A DNA stretch of 64,000 nucleotides, taken from assembly GCF_007655135.1 (NCBI RefSeq), contig NC_045129.1, forward strand, positions 29,761,122-29,825,121, read 5' to 3'. Each line of letters starts with the position of its first letter. Positions within the stretch are counted from its first letter, which is position 1. This stretch comes from Punica granatum (lineage: Eukaryota; Streptophyta; Magnoliopsida; Myrtales; Lythraceae). Below the pieces are notes generated by a model. The model searched no databases and was not told where the DNA came from. It saw only the letters and a program-made list of their open reading frames with translations. The position numbers were made by a program, and so were the translations under genes. This document shows, piece by piece, positions 1 to 11,697 of the stretch.

Positions 1-863
1 TTATATGCAAGAACTAGAACCGGAATCGGTTTTCACCGGTTTCATATTTTAATACATGTATTTTACTCTATTTTCAATACGAGCTATCCGGACCCTACTC
101 TAACGGGTATGTTCCAAATAGTTCCTGGTATACTCGATATCCGTGCACACTTCTAGCCTCAATTGCCCCCTCATTATCTCTTTTTTTTTTTTTTTTTCTT
201 ACGAAAAGTATAAACTAGAATAACCAAATCGTTTGGGATGAAAGTGAAAATTTAGGTAAAGGTTAAGAACTAAATATAGCTTTTAGGTAGGAGTGTGCAC
301 GATTATCGGATATACCCAGAATCGGTCGGAACCAACCCGTTAGGGTAGAGTTCGGGTAGCTCGTATTGAAAATAGGGTAGGTTCTGGGTATTAAAATTAC
401 GAACCGGTGAAAATCGATTCTAGTTCTAGTTCCTGCCTACAGGGTACCCGAAACCGGTTATTTATTAAAAAAAAGAGAGGAAAGAGTAGAGTTACTGTCT
501 CTTCTAATGAATCAGAATACATGTACTTTGTTGTATGGGATCGTATTATGGATGTTTAATTTTGTTGATGGATTGATGAGACATTATTTTTTTATTGTTA
601 TGGATTAATCTAAATTTTGTTGATATTTTATTTGACGTGATTACTGATCATGTATGCGATATTTTCGATTTTATTTAGAGAAAAAAAAATTTATAGGTTC
701 TAAAAGGGTACCCGGAACTTATGGTATAATACAGGTTCCGGGTAGGTTCTAGTTCAAGGATCAACATGTTAGGGTTCGGTTCCAAAATCTTGATACCTGT
801 CTCTTACAGGGTAAGATCTGGGTATCTTGAAAAATATAGAGTACCTGGAACCGATCACTCATA
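1..863. mobile_element. Right part of a long-TIR foldback-type element (copy 1), cut by window start
   Basis: Non-coding and rich in inverted repeats. The stretch 62-158 reappears in reverse complement at about 286-385, separated by a poly-T tract and about 120 bp of AT-rich spacer. The end near 840-863 (TACCTGGAACCGATCACTCA) matches the right terminus of the element seen whole at 11,698-13,493, so this is the duplicated right half of the same insertion. No transposase reading frame is visible, so it would be non-autonomous. The superfamily is not assigned; long terminal repeats of this kind occur in Mutator-like and foldback elements. Confidence 0.6.
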
Positions 864-3800
864 CTTTTAGGTACCTCTTAGTAAAGTCATTTTACAATTG
901 ATCGCATTTTGAGTTTTGTTAGACCACGTCAACAAGAGAGTGGTAACTTCATTTGTAATAGTGAAGGGTAGTATAATATATTTTCCAAAAGGAAATCTTT
1001 AAAAGAAGGGTTAATTGCTTATTAAGCCAGAGGTTTGGTTCGAGCTAATATTTGTTCCAATACAAATTAATTATTATTATTTTTAATAAATGATCCAGAT
1101 GCATGAAAGAGTAGAAATTTGTCTGGGTATATTGAAAGATGCGAATTGGTTTGAGCACACAAAGGAGAATCAGGAAATTAAAGTTTATCTACGTATATCA
1201 GCGAGGTAAAATTGAAATTATAAATAATAGAGAAATCATTTTTTAAACCTCATACTCTTATAATAGTTATGGATATTATTTTCAAAATCAATATTTTTGT
1301 ATTTTCTTAAACTTTAAAAGAAATACTTAAAAAAGATAAAGGACAGGTAGGTTTACCACAACAAAATTATTATGATACTACATCATGAATTTGGATCAAC
1401 TTTAAATATAAATATGTCAAGCGGCAGAGCGAAAGAAGGAAGCACCACAATACTCTTTCTTCTTCTTCTTTTTTTCTTCCCTGAAAATTTCAGTTCGTAA
1501 TTGTGAAGTATTTATTTATTTTGTTTGTTTATTCGTCAAAAGTCGAGTACAATATATATTATAATTTAAATAAATTTATTAAACATATTAATAAATAAGC
1601 AAAAACCAATCGCAGTCGCGCAAATACGAAATTCAAATCGTACTTTTCCCGATATCACACGAAATAGCTCAATTAATGAAGCAACAATCCTTCTCTTTGA
1701 ATAATGTCAGAGTTAATAGGTGTTTGGTAAGTAGCCAAAAAATAACATATTTTTGGAGAATAAATTGAAATTTATACATTACTTCACTTTAAACTAAGTA
1801 AATGTGTCAAAATCAATTAAAATTTATCATTTTATTCAATAAAATATATAGAAAAAAATGAAAGTACGGGTAGCTTACAATCCGTATTACCCATACTACC
1901 CTAAACCTTTAAACCCTAAAACACTATGTCATAATAGATCCGAACACTTACCCTGGAGGGGTATAATGGGATTCGTAGAATGCGAAAAAAATCACTCGCT
2001 TGATCCAGTATGCTATCAATTAATTTTACGACGAAATTCATGAAGATTAATTTGTTGTAAAATTCATTGAAAAATTAACATACATATTAATATTATTTAC
2101 TTCATCATTAATTAAATGTATATATATTAATATATTATTTTATATTATTATTATTTACTTAATCGTTAAGCAACGTATTTATTATTGTATTATATTATAA
2201 TATTATTATTTATTTCATCATTAAGAAATTTATTTGTCTAATAGAGCGAAATAGCAATGTTAAACCACTTTTTATGTTTGTTCGTTTATTTATCGAAAGT
2301 CAAATAGAATATATTATAAGTAAAATCAATTTATTAAAATTATAATAAAAAATAAACAAAAACGAATCACAATTGCAAGAATACGGAATTGGAATCGTAC
2401 TCTCTCTGATATCGCACGAAATAGCTTAATTTTCAAGTCGATATATAGATATAGATATATAGATATATAGATGTAGATATATAGATTGTATTATATAATA
2501 AAACTAAGACTATCGTAGTTGTAGAGATGCTTTCTTTCCACGTGCCAAAAGTCCAATTTCTATTCACTGCATTTTTTTATTTTTTATTCAGTGAAATTCA
2601 CTGATATTTATAACTTATTAGCTAAGATTAATTCTTTTACTCAGATGCCGCTTAAACTTGATCACAATATGCTTTCAATTAATAATAGGTATCGAAATCC
2701 TACACTACACGTAAAGTCTACTAATTGGGAGTTCATTTATTTGCCGTTGAATGACATCCTAGTGGTTTGCATAAATTAATTTTTATAATGTTATAAATTC
2801 TTGATTAATAAGCTGCAGTCGGTAGCTAGCTGGGGTTTGCTTGAGAGGGAGTAGCGTCAGTTTAGGTTTCCCTACTATTCATCCACAGTTTGTATGTGTC
2901 CTCTCTCTCTCTCTATATGTATCTTCTCTCATGAAAACGAAAAAAAAAAAAAATAGACATCTAACTATTAAAACGATTGTCCCGACGTTTGATGTCCTCG
3001 TTGCACCAAACTGAGTCTCTTACATACCCTAATATGAGAGATTCCCATGCATGCTTCCATCTTCATCAATCCAAATATATAAAAGCGTCATTCTAGAAAT
3101 TTAAGTAAGTTATCGCAGTAAGAGGAAGAAGATAATTAACTAACGTGAGGAATTATTACCAATCCATCATCCAACGCTTTATGATTAAGAATGATAAATT
3201 ATAATAGATTCCATGAGGTTATTTATGTGTATACATTGTCCAATCATGTTCTGCACCATAATTACGATGGATATATAATTGGTTGGATTTTGATGGGACA
3301 TTCTCGGATTAGCCGTGCTGTCATAATATCAAACTACGTAAGTACATTCATTTATCAAGACTGAACATTCGCATGCGGTGTAATCAAAATGGCTTCCCAA
3401 TTGCAAGAGCATGCACGTTATTTTATTTTTTTCGGCGTGCGTATCACCTAATTCCCGGAAGTCTAACAGATCCCAATTAACCTAGGTTCAAACCGGGTGA
3501 GTCCACTAAAGAATGAAGCAGCTCTTCCAATTGTGGATTTTCTTCATTTATTAAAATTGAATCCAAGACTTTGCAAAATGCAAATTAATTTTGTGGTTAC
3601 AAAAGTAACCTCATGGGTCAAAATGCAAGTTAATTTAACCAGTAAAAACCTTAGAAGTGCAACCAACGCTAAAGAAACCACATTTACTTAGTCTCTAAAC
3701 AAACACAAGTAACTTAGCTAAAATTAACGGACTAATTAACTTCGAGCCCGTTGGGTTCTTAATGCCAAAACCATCCGCAGTTATACAGCACAAACCCAAA

Positions 3801-4029
3801 TGAGACATCTAACTAATGGTATTGAAATGAAAGGAGGTCAAAATATTTTATTGTCTTTGACATCACTCTAAAGTTGTTCTAACAACCAATATATATCTGT
3901 CAATAATATATATATATATATATGATATGAATTGGCAATCCTTTTTTTTTGGATAAGAATATTAATTGAACTAGCCAGCCAACAATCGTATTGCATAAAC
4001 CATTCATTTTCTAGCTTGAGACCATCCCC

Positions 4030-4037
4030 TATATATA
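4030..4037 (+). promoter_or_regulatory. TATA box of laccase copy 1
   Basis: TATATATA lies about 135 bp upstream of the chosen ATG (4171), which leaves a leader of roughly 100 nt. The same motif stands at the equivalent place in copy 2. Assigned by motif and distance only. Confidence 0.5.
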
Positions 4038-4170
4038 GTCGAACTTCTATGAAAAAACCATATACCAAAACAGAAGTTTCCGTCCATCTCTTCCTCGTAC
4101 AACATAAATAATCATTCTCTTCTCTAGTGCTTTGAGGAAGAAACAGAGAAAGAGAAGAGAAATTTCTAAA

Positions 4171-6728
4171 ATGGGTGCTTCTTCCTTAGTTCCACCACAT
4201 GCATTAATTGGAGCTTGGTTCCTCTTTGCATCTCTCATTGCATTGTGCCTAGGCCTCTTTCCTCAACCTGCACTCGCCGGGGATGAAGGCATTACCCGAC
4301 ATTACACGTTCGATGTATGTATCACCAGTTTCCTAATATATATGTTAAGAGCCACTTCCCAATATATAGACAATAGTAGGTTACTTTATGGACGTAGTTG
4401 CTTGCAGGATATATACATGCATATTTTTCCTTCAATTATCCTTTCTTTCCAATTTTCCATTATGCAGATCAAGATGCAAAACGTGACCAGATTGTGCCAC
4501 ACGAGAAGCATTGTCACAGTGAATGGAAAATTTCCTGGTCCTCGCATTGTAGCCAGAGAGGGCGATCGCCTCTTGATCAAAGTCATCAACCATGTCCCTC
4601 ACAATGTCTCCATTCACTGGTAATCCATTAAATTTTTACATGTATGATGTATCTCTTTCGTTAAACTCGACCAGTGTTCAATCTAATAAACTTCAAGAAC
4701 ATTAATCTTAATATTCATACCACACAGGCACGGGATCAGACAGCTCCGATCGGGTTGGGCTGATGGGCCAGCCTATGTGACCCAATGCCCGATACAGACG
4801 GGCCAAAGTTACGTGTACAACTTCACAATCACAGGCCAAAGAGGCACTCTTTTCTGGCATGCTCACATTTCATGGCTTAGGGCAACTCTCTATGGCCCTA
4901 CCATTATACTCCCCAAGAGAAATGCTTCCTACCCATTTACCAAACCTTACAAGGAAATTCCCATCATCTTTGGTAACTAAGAACTCTTTTTTCGCCAATA
5001 AATTCGAATCCAATTCTAATTTTCTTGGATAATAATTAGCTGACAAAAACAATAAACCAATGTCCAGGCGAGTGGTTTAACACAGATCCTGAGGCGATTA
5101 TTGCCCAAGCCTTGCAAACTGGTGGAGGCCCCAACGTTTCCGATGCCTATACGATTAACGGTCTACCTGGCCCACTCTACAACTGCTCCGCCAAAGGTCT
5201 ATCATTATATCCTTTCATTGGACTGAACTCCATTCAATATAGCTAACACCAAAAATTAATCACTATATAGTAATAAATGCACTTAATATTTTGAACTTTC
5301 CTAAGGCGAGAACAATTATCTTACCAGTGACAACTTTATCCATTATGGGAATATGAAAATGTTTTGCAATTTCTTAGAACTAAAGGCATGTCCTAATTTA
5401 TAAAGTCAATTGATACGTTGTGACAGATACATTCAAGCTCAAGGTAAAGCCTGGGAAGACATATCTCCTCCGTGTTATCAATGCTGCACTGAATGATGAT
5501 CTCTTCTTTAGCATCGCAAATCACACCCTCACAGTTGTCGATGTGGATGCGATCTACGTGAAACCATTTGACATGGACACGATCCTGATAACCCCGGGGC
5601 AGACCACAAACTTGCTTCTCAAGACAAAGCCTAGCTACCCAAAAGCCACCTTTTTAATGACCGCAAGGCCCTATGCGACAGGTCTAGGAACCTTCGACAA
5701 CTCCACGGTTGCCGGAATTCTCGAATACGAAAGACCAGGAAGTTTCCATCATTCGGCTGGCTCAGTCAAGCAACTTCCTCTGTTTAAGCCGACCTTACCA
5801 GCTCTTAACGACACTTCTTTCGCTATGAAGTTCAGCAATAAACTCAGGAGCCTAGCAAGTGCCCGATTCCCTGCCAATGTGCCCAAGAAAGTTGACAGGC
5901 AGTTCTTCTTCACTGTTGGGTTAGGAACAAATCCTTGTGACAGGAAGAACAAAACATGTCAGGGGCCCAATGGAACCATGTTTGCCGCTTCCATTAACAA
6001 CGTCTCTTTCACAATGCCCACGACAGCTCTCCTCCAATCCCACTTCTTCGGGCAATCCAATGGGGTTTACAGCCCGTATTTCCCTAGCAGCCCTTTAATT
6101 CCTTTTAATTACACTGGGAACCCACCGAATAATACCATGGTGAGCAACGGGACTAAGTTGGTTGTCTTGCCATTCAACACGAGCGTGGAGCTCATAATGC
6201 AGGACACAAGCATTCTTGGCGCCGAGAGCCACCCGCTCCACTTGCATGGATTCAACTTCTTCGTGGTCGGACAGGGTTTCGGGAACTTTGACCCCAACAA
6301 GGACCCAAAGAAATTCAATCTTATTGACCCTGTCGAGAGGAACACTGCGGGCGTGCCCTCCGGCGGGTGGCTCGCCATCCGTTTCTTGGCAGACAATCCA
6401 GGTTAGTAAAAATTATTACCATATAAAATCAACTTGCTGCTATCATAAGACGAAACATTTCATCCAATGACCATTACTAAATCTCTGAAATCAACGCGTA
6501 AAACAACTTGTAATATCGAATCAGACTGTCAGACTCTAGATGTCGATGGAGAATATATATCAAGCGCTAACTGACGATGATGATGGCGAATGTACAGGTG
6601 TATGGTTCATGCATTGCCACCTAGAGGTCCACACGAGCTGGGGTCTAAAGATGGCATGGCTCGTCCTAGATGGAAAGCTCCCCAACCAAAAGTTGCTCCC
6701 TCCTCCCACTGACCTTCCCAAGTGTTGA
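4171..6728 (+). CDS. LAC17-like: Laccase (LAC17-like multicopper oxidase), copy 1
   Basis: Secreted p-diphenol:dioxygen oxidoreductase. Laccases of this clade oxidise monolignols in the cell wall for lignin polymerisation. Exons by eye: 4171-4314, 4468-4619, 4728-4972, 5068-5196, 5427-6401 and 6598-6728, all with GT-AG introns, giving 591 aa, a normal laccase length. A signal peptide covers residues 1 to about 36 and ends in ALA. Copper ligands are intact: HWHG at 98-101, HAH at 143-145, HPLHLHG at 492-498 and the HCHLEVH block at 554-560 with Cys555. The residue ten after that Cys is Leu565, as usual for plant laccases. Many N-glycosylation sequons (NxT/S) are present and the protein ends in DLPKC. 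The [14 protein letters not shown] block and overall sequence point to the LAC17/LAC4/LAC11 lignin clade; exact orthology is inferred. Intron 1 is a multiple of three and stop-free (see findings). Confidence 0.95.
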
Positions 6729-8330
6729 CTTTGACGTCTCTTTATTCTCTGAAGCCATTTGACTTCCTCTTAACTTAATTCTTTTGCTGTGTTGTCAAGC
6801 TTCTGTGTGTTTCATTTCTGTAGTTTGGCTCATCTCAGTTAGGCATAATTTGCGATATAGGGCCAATCTCGCGGATACCGCTGTTGGTGTTTTGTGAGTG
6901 AAAATGAGGAAGAGAATGGGAGTGTTGTGTCGTTTTTTGTACTCGATAACATCATCACAAGAATTTATTCCATGAGTTTAAATAAAATTATCAATATCGG
7001 ATCACAAATTCTCTGTTATACTTCACGTGCTATTATATTATTCTTCCCTAAACAAAAATTTTGAGCTACGCACAGACAGCAAGAAATCAATCTCCTCAAC
7101 TATTCAAACTCTGTAGCGAAAATAAATTGAAATCAATTTGAATAATCTTGAGCTCCCTCACCTTCTACGTATCGTCGAGAAATTATTGTAATAAGAATGC
7201 CTTCACCAACCATATTTCTATATATTTCAGCCTTATATTCCTCTATCATGCATGTAAGTATCGATCGGGCATGATACATGCAAGATAAAACTAGGAATAA
7301 CTAAGAAAGACCAAAGCTAGAAAGTGAGTGGTGCCATAAACTCAAGCTCCGAGTTTGTGCACTGAAGGAAAAGAGAAGGGGAGAAAAGGTGAGCCTCCAG
7401 ATATACCAGCTTGTAGTTACACTTTCAGTTCCGTGTAATTTATTTTTCCTCAGTGGGATAAGATATGCCAACATTCTAAACAATATCGGCAAGCAAGAAA
7501 AACAGATATAATTGCTTCCTCTTTTTTCTTTTTGAGGAAAAAAAAATTGTTCTTGGACCTTAGGGCTGGTCGAGGATCTCTCAACCATGGTGATATTCCC
7601 AAAAATATTAGTTAAAAAAAGAAGAAGATCACGGTAACTATTTTCTTAACTTTTGTTAATAATTTGATTTTTTTAATTTTCCGGAAATGTGAAAAATGAC
7701 TTTAAGTGTTGTTTTCTAATTTTATTTTAGGTTAATTTATCAATTTTTAAAAAATATTTAATCAATTAAAAAATAGTTCTTAAAACAAGCTATTTGTTTT
7801 AAGTCATTATATATATGTATATATATATATTATTTATGTGATATTTTAGTATATTAATCAACTGACTTTCCGAAAAATTATGTGCATTAACTATTTTAGT
7901 TATCTATTATTAACTTCTTATCATTCATCCATATATGATCAGTATTAATTTTGTATATACTAATAATTTTACTTTTACTTGGTATACCTAAAATTATACT
8001 ATGAATAACTAGATTTCCCTTAAAATATTCATGTGATTTTCAATAAAATAAAGTAAAAAAAAATTATTTATAAATATTGTTAATTTTTTTATTACTGCTA
8101 ATACTATTATTTAACTTTAATTTTTATAATTAAAAATAGGGGCTGATTTACGACGAAAAATTGTCTGAAATTGGTCGAGATTCCATTGGTAACTTCATAT
8201 GAACTATTCGCTGCAAGCATATCTCTAAAAGACATTAGTGCATTGAAATTTCGTCCAAAAACACATTTCCTAATGGAATTTCAGTTGCTTCCAATGGAAT
8301 ATTCTACAGGAAACAACCATATGAGTTTGT
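6729..8330. other. Laccase 3' flank, no gene seen
   Basis: Contains the presumed 3' UTR and AT-rich DNA that is shared almost unchanged with 19,782-21,397. A 95-codon minus-strand reading frame (7301-7588) is the same in both copies, but the DNA identity alone explains that, and the frame has no family resemblance or coding bias. The last 200 bp (8,130-8,330) contain short repeats of the kind GACGAAAAATTGTC and TTCCAATGGAAT, typical of decayed transposon ends. Confidence 0.6.
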
Positions 8331-8640
8331 ATATCGACAAAAGAGCAATTATATATCCATCAATGGACAGACTAGTATATTCCTTTTTCTTTTTAATAAG
8401 TGACAAACTACATATTATTCATTTGGAAATTGAAAAAATGAGCAGTTCACTTATTTAATTTTTTACGATATCCCTTTGCTGTACTAAGACTTAATCCAAT
8501 AGAACAATTAAAAAAAACACTACTTGTTTTTGGTAAACAGATTGAATAATATACGAGGAGGCCTATCGCCATATTGGAATGTTATCTTTTCAGTTAGCCG
8601 GATAAATTGTACTAACATTTTCTATACAAGACAAAAAGGT

Positions 8641-8802
8641 TCAAATAACCAGCTTCTTGACGGCCTCCTTGCCCTGGCGCTTGACTCCAAAAGGGGTTAA
8701 CTCGCCGCCACAGAGATCCGACCCGTGCCAGGCCCGTCGGGGCAGGAACCGCCGGAAGCGGAACTGCTGGGAGCTGAGGCCCGCCCTCTCGATCACGTCC
8801 AT
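8641..8802 (-). pseudogene. GC-rich 53-codon gene scrap of unknown origin
   Basis: On the minus strand an ATG-to-stop frame of 53 codons stands out by its high GC content (about 60 percent) within very AT-rich surroundings. The peptide is rich in Arg and Lys (FRFRRFLPRRAWHG near the middle, ELTPFGVKRQGKEAV near the end). The codon use looks like a conserved protein-coding exon. I do not recognise the family. It is probably a transduplicated or otherwise relocated exon fragment; a very small real gene is possible but less likely. Confidence 0.35.
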
Positions 8803-9114
8803 TCGTGCAGACAATAAAATTTCCCTACGTTGTATGACATAGAAATCAGGAAAACTAGACGAAAATGCGTGCGTGGCCTGGGAAATGTTTCTAGTTTTCT
8901 AAGTTAAAATAATTATAATTATATTGATAGTAATCACGTTTTATGGCCATAATCTGTGTTGGGAACTTGGGAGTATTGAATTTAGTGATTTTCAATCCGT
9001 CAAAGTGATAATAAATGAGCTTAATAAAGGTTGATTCCTTTTCCATGATCTTGTACGGAAATAAAGTATTTCATGCCCGATCACATAATCTAAAATAAAA
9101 TTTAAAAATCAAAA

Positions 9115-9262
9115 GAGGGTGTAGCGTAGTGATGCAACCTCTCGCATGTTGATATAGATATCGCAGGTTTGATATCTTGTGGGACTACCTGTGCTCATTT
9201 ATTAGTTATTTACAATTTATTATTCATTGCAATAGGTTTTGGGCCTACTTTGTAACAGAATT
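9115..9262 (+). repeat. SINE-like repeat, copy A
   Basis: Begins with a tRNA-like A-box region (GTAGCGTAGTGATGCAACCT), followed by a B-box-like stretch (GCAGGTTTGATATCTTGTGG) and a T/A-rich tail. A related copy lies at about 22,325-22,465. The match to pol III boxes is approximate, so the family is inferred. Confidence 0.4.
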
Positions 9263-10092
9263 TTTTTTTAAAAAACAATCGGAAAGTATATATTTGAATT
9301 GGAAAAAAGGGAAACATAATCTAAGAAATTATCTTAGGAAAATATATATGACCCTAAATTTTTTTTTATATATTCGAATATATATATAGATACAGTTATA
9401 GATTATAAAAAATAAAACCACAAGAAATAATATCTATCTTTATTCACATATTTATTGAATAATAATGTATATTGGAATTTGTATATCGTAAATTTCATGA
9501 GTATCAAATCTGGATTTCTTAGTACATGGAATGTAACGCAAAATTCAATTTCAGAAAACTATACAATATCCTATAAAATAAAATAGTATCATCAGATTGA
9601 AAATATGAAACATCTATATTTCAATATATTCATGTAATGTGACATGATAATGATATAAGTTATTTGTGAAATAGTTACTATATTATACATTAGAATAATT
9701 AATATCTAATTTTTCATATTTTATTTTCTAAACATGTTTATATCATAACAAAAACTCTAATAAAAATTTAAATTGTCGACCTAAAATTCCTAACGAAATA
9801 TAAGGAAAATAAATTTGGATCGTCTTTTATTTAAATTGTTCTTATGTAGGTAAGAAGTCTTCCCATTGCAGGGCAGCACCTATGGAGTCAATCGAATCCC
9901 TCGCCACTTGAATCTGGAGTGGGATTTGGGGAGCGTCGAATATTGGGGAGAAAATCCCCCTATGGCAATTCATAAAAAGAAAAAGAAAAATGAAATGGGG
10001 GAAACCACCTTCATTCGAAAGCCTACAATTTGCGCTCCATATTGTTGTTCTCCTTTAAAAGATCCACACCACTATGTTCAGTTCTGGTTCTT

Positions 10093-10123
<31 letters not shown>

Positions 10124-10835
10124 GATAAAGATCAAAAGGATCATGCAAATGGCAACTACACATTAAAATATTCTATTATAATTGTACTTATATAATATAT
10201 ATTTTGGTATAATGCAAACGACATTTACATATATGCATATGACCATGCAAATTATAATGATTTTATCGGGCTATATTCCGTTGCATATAATCTATATATT
10301 GACCGATATATGCTTTGTTTATAATAAATATATTCCATTGCACTATATGTGGATATAATTCATATATTCTACTATATAATTAAATAAGAAAATATTATGA
10401 ATATATCCAATAAGGACAATGTATATGATAATATTTTCTTCATAAAAAATATGACAATTTCTTTACATATAAATGATGACGCGACAATGCGAGAGAGCAC
10501 CTTTTTTATTTTTGATGACTTGACAGCGTAAGAATTCAATTTGGAATTTTATTATTATATAGATTTTAGTTTTAATTATTGCATAATAATATCCCAACGC
10601 TCTAATTTTTATATTAAATCGATACTGATGTTTAATTGCGTTCTCACTTTTGTCGCACCGTGACATTTTCATGGAGTGACGGGGGCGGTGGGAGAGGGAT
10701 GGAATTACTTACCAATGGTGAAGCCCCCATTCTCCGTATAGAAAAAAAGCTACGAAGAGAGTTCGAAAATAGGAGAGGCAGAGGGGACGGTTGGGAGTCT
10801 GGCAGGCAGCTAGCATCCTCTCTCTAATTCTATTT

Positions 10836-11552
10836 GGTCATGTTTGGTAGGCCAGATATAGAGTGAGGATGGGATTCTAGAAATCCTAAATTCATGTTTG
10901 GAGACAACGGGATAAGGATTAGGTTAAGGATTTACCAGGATATAATTGTTAAGAGATTAAACCCAACTAAAAGGTGGGTTAAGAGTGGATTGGAATGATG
11001 TTTTATTCGAAAATACCGAAATATTTCTCTTATTTTAAATTTCTCAAACCGGTCATTAGATTTTTTTATTTTTTATTTTGGTTAAAGCCATCGTCCCTCT
11101 TTCTCAAGGAAGGACAAGAAATGTGGTGGCTGGAATTAGGCCATCACAACTCCTATTGTTTCCTCTTACGAGAGAGAGATGATTGTGGGGGCGGTGGAGG
11201 CCCCATGCTAGCTACCACTGCCCCATGCGAGGTCGCTGGCGAGCCCAAGGTTCGCCAGGGACCTCGCCGGTGGCAGTGGTGGGTTGCATTAGGGCCCCAT
11301 CGTCTCTCTCCATGGACAATCGCAACCTACTATTGTCCCTATTTTTTTTTAAAGATTTAGAATACTTTTTCGTTTTTAAGATATTTTAAAATAAGTATTT
11401 ATGGATGTATTTGTCTCTTCCATTTTATATCCCAATCTTAATCCCTGGTACAATCCAAACATTTGATTAGTATATTTTATATCCTTGCGCTTTCAAATCC
11501 CACCCTTTTCCATCTCCATTCTTATCCTTGATCTGACAACCAAACATAGCCT
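10836..11552. mobile_element. MITE-like element with GC-rich central hairpin (family G, copy 1)
   Basis: The ends are inverted repeats: the left end reads GGTCATGTTTGGTAGGCCAG and the right end, reverse-complemented, reads GGCTATGTTTGGTTGTCAGA. The AT-rich arms frame a GC-rich core whose centre is a near-perfect palindrome (11,214-11,280). The core resembles the core of the element at 30,783-31,575 in opposite orientation. No transposase is present. The 121-codon frame crossing it is a product of the hairpin, not a gene. Confidence 0.65.
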
Positions 11553-11697
11553 TTCAAGGTTGACAGTGACCATTAAGACAAATGGTGACCACAAAATGGG
11601 AGATAGTGCTTGTTGATAAGTGCCTTCATCCTCCTCTAATTACGAACCACAAATGATCTATAGCTCTCGATTCCGGAATGAATGTCAAGCCTGCATT

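Larger units (their letters stand above)
1..8330. repeat. Segmental duplication, copy 1 (laccase unit)
   Basis: The segment aligns nearly base for base with about 12,628-21,397. Homology is already present at position 1, so the true left border is outside the window. It ends abruptly after position 8330, where copy 2 (after 21,397) continues with unrelated sequence. The offset is about 12,627 at the left end, 13,057 at the laccase start and 13,053 in exon 5. The changes come from small indels plus a 414-bp indel in the laccase upstream region. The unit carries the right half of a foldback element, the laccase promoter, the six-exon gene and about 1.6 kb of 3' flank. Confidence 0.93.
8331..10835. 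other. AT-rich spacer between duplicated units
   Basis: Unique relative to copy 2. It holds a GC-rich coding-like scrap (8641-8802), a SINE-like repeat (about 9115-9262) and a TA microsatellite at about 10,099-10,123. No convincing gene is seen in the rest. The 109-codon open frame at 9866-10195 runs through the microsatellite and is not supported. Confidence 0.6.

Noticed and set aside
7301..7588. 95-codon minus-strand frame present identically downstream of both laccases (also 20,354-20,641)
   Set aside because: Both lie in the tract that is almost identical for other reasons. There is no family resemblance and no promoter or splice support.
8130..8530. Possible CACTA transposon end (GACGAAAAATTGTC-type subterminal repeats, CACTAC at 8518)
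   Set aside because: Only one weak end is seen, with no matching terminus or target duplication.
10995..11389. 121- and 68-codon frames
   Set aside because: They fall within the GC-rich hairpin core of a MITE; similar frames appear in the other copies for the same reason.
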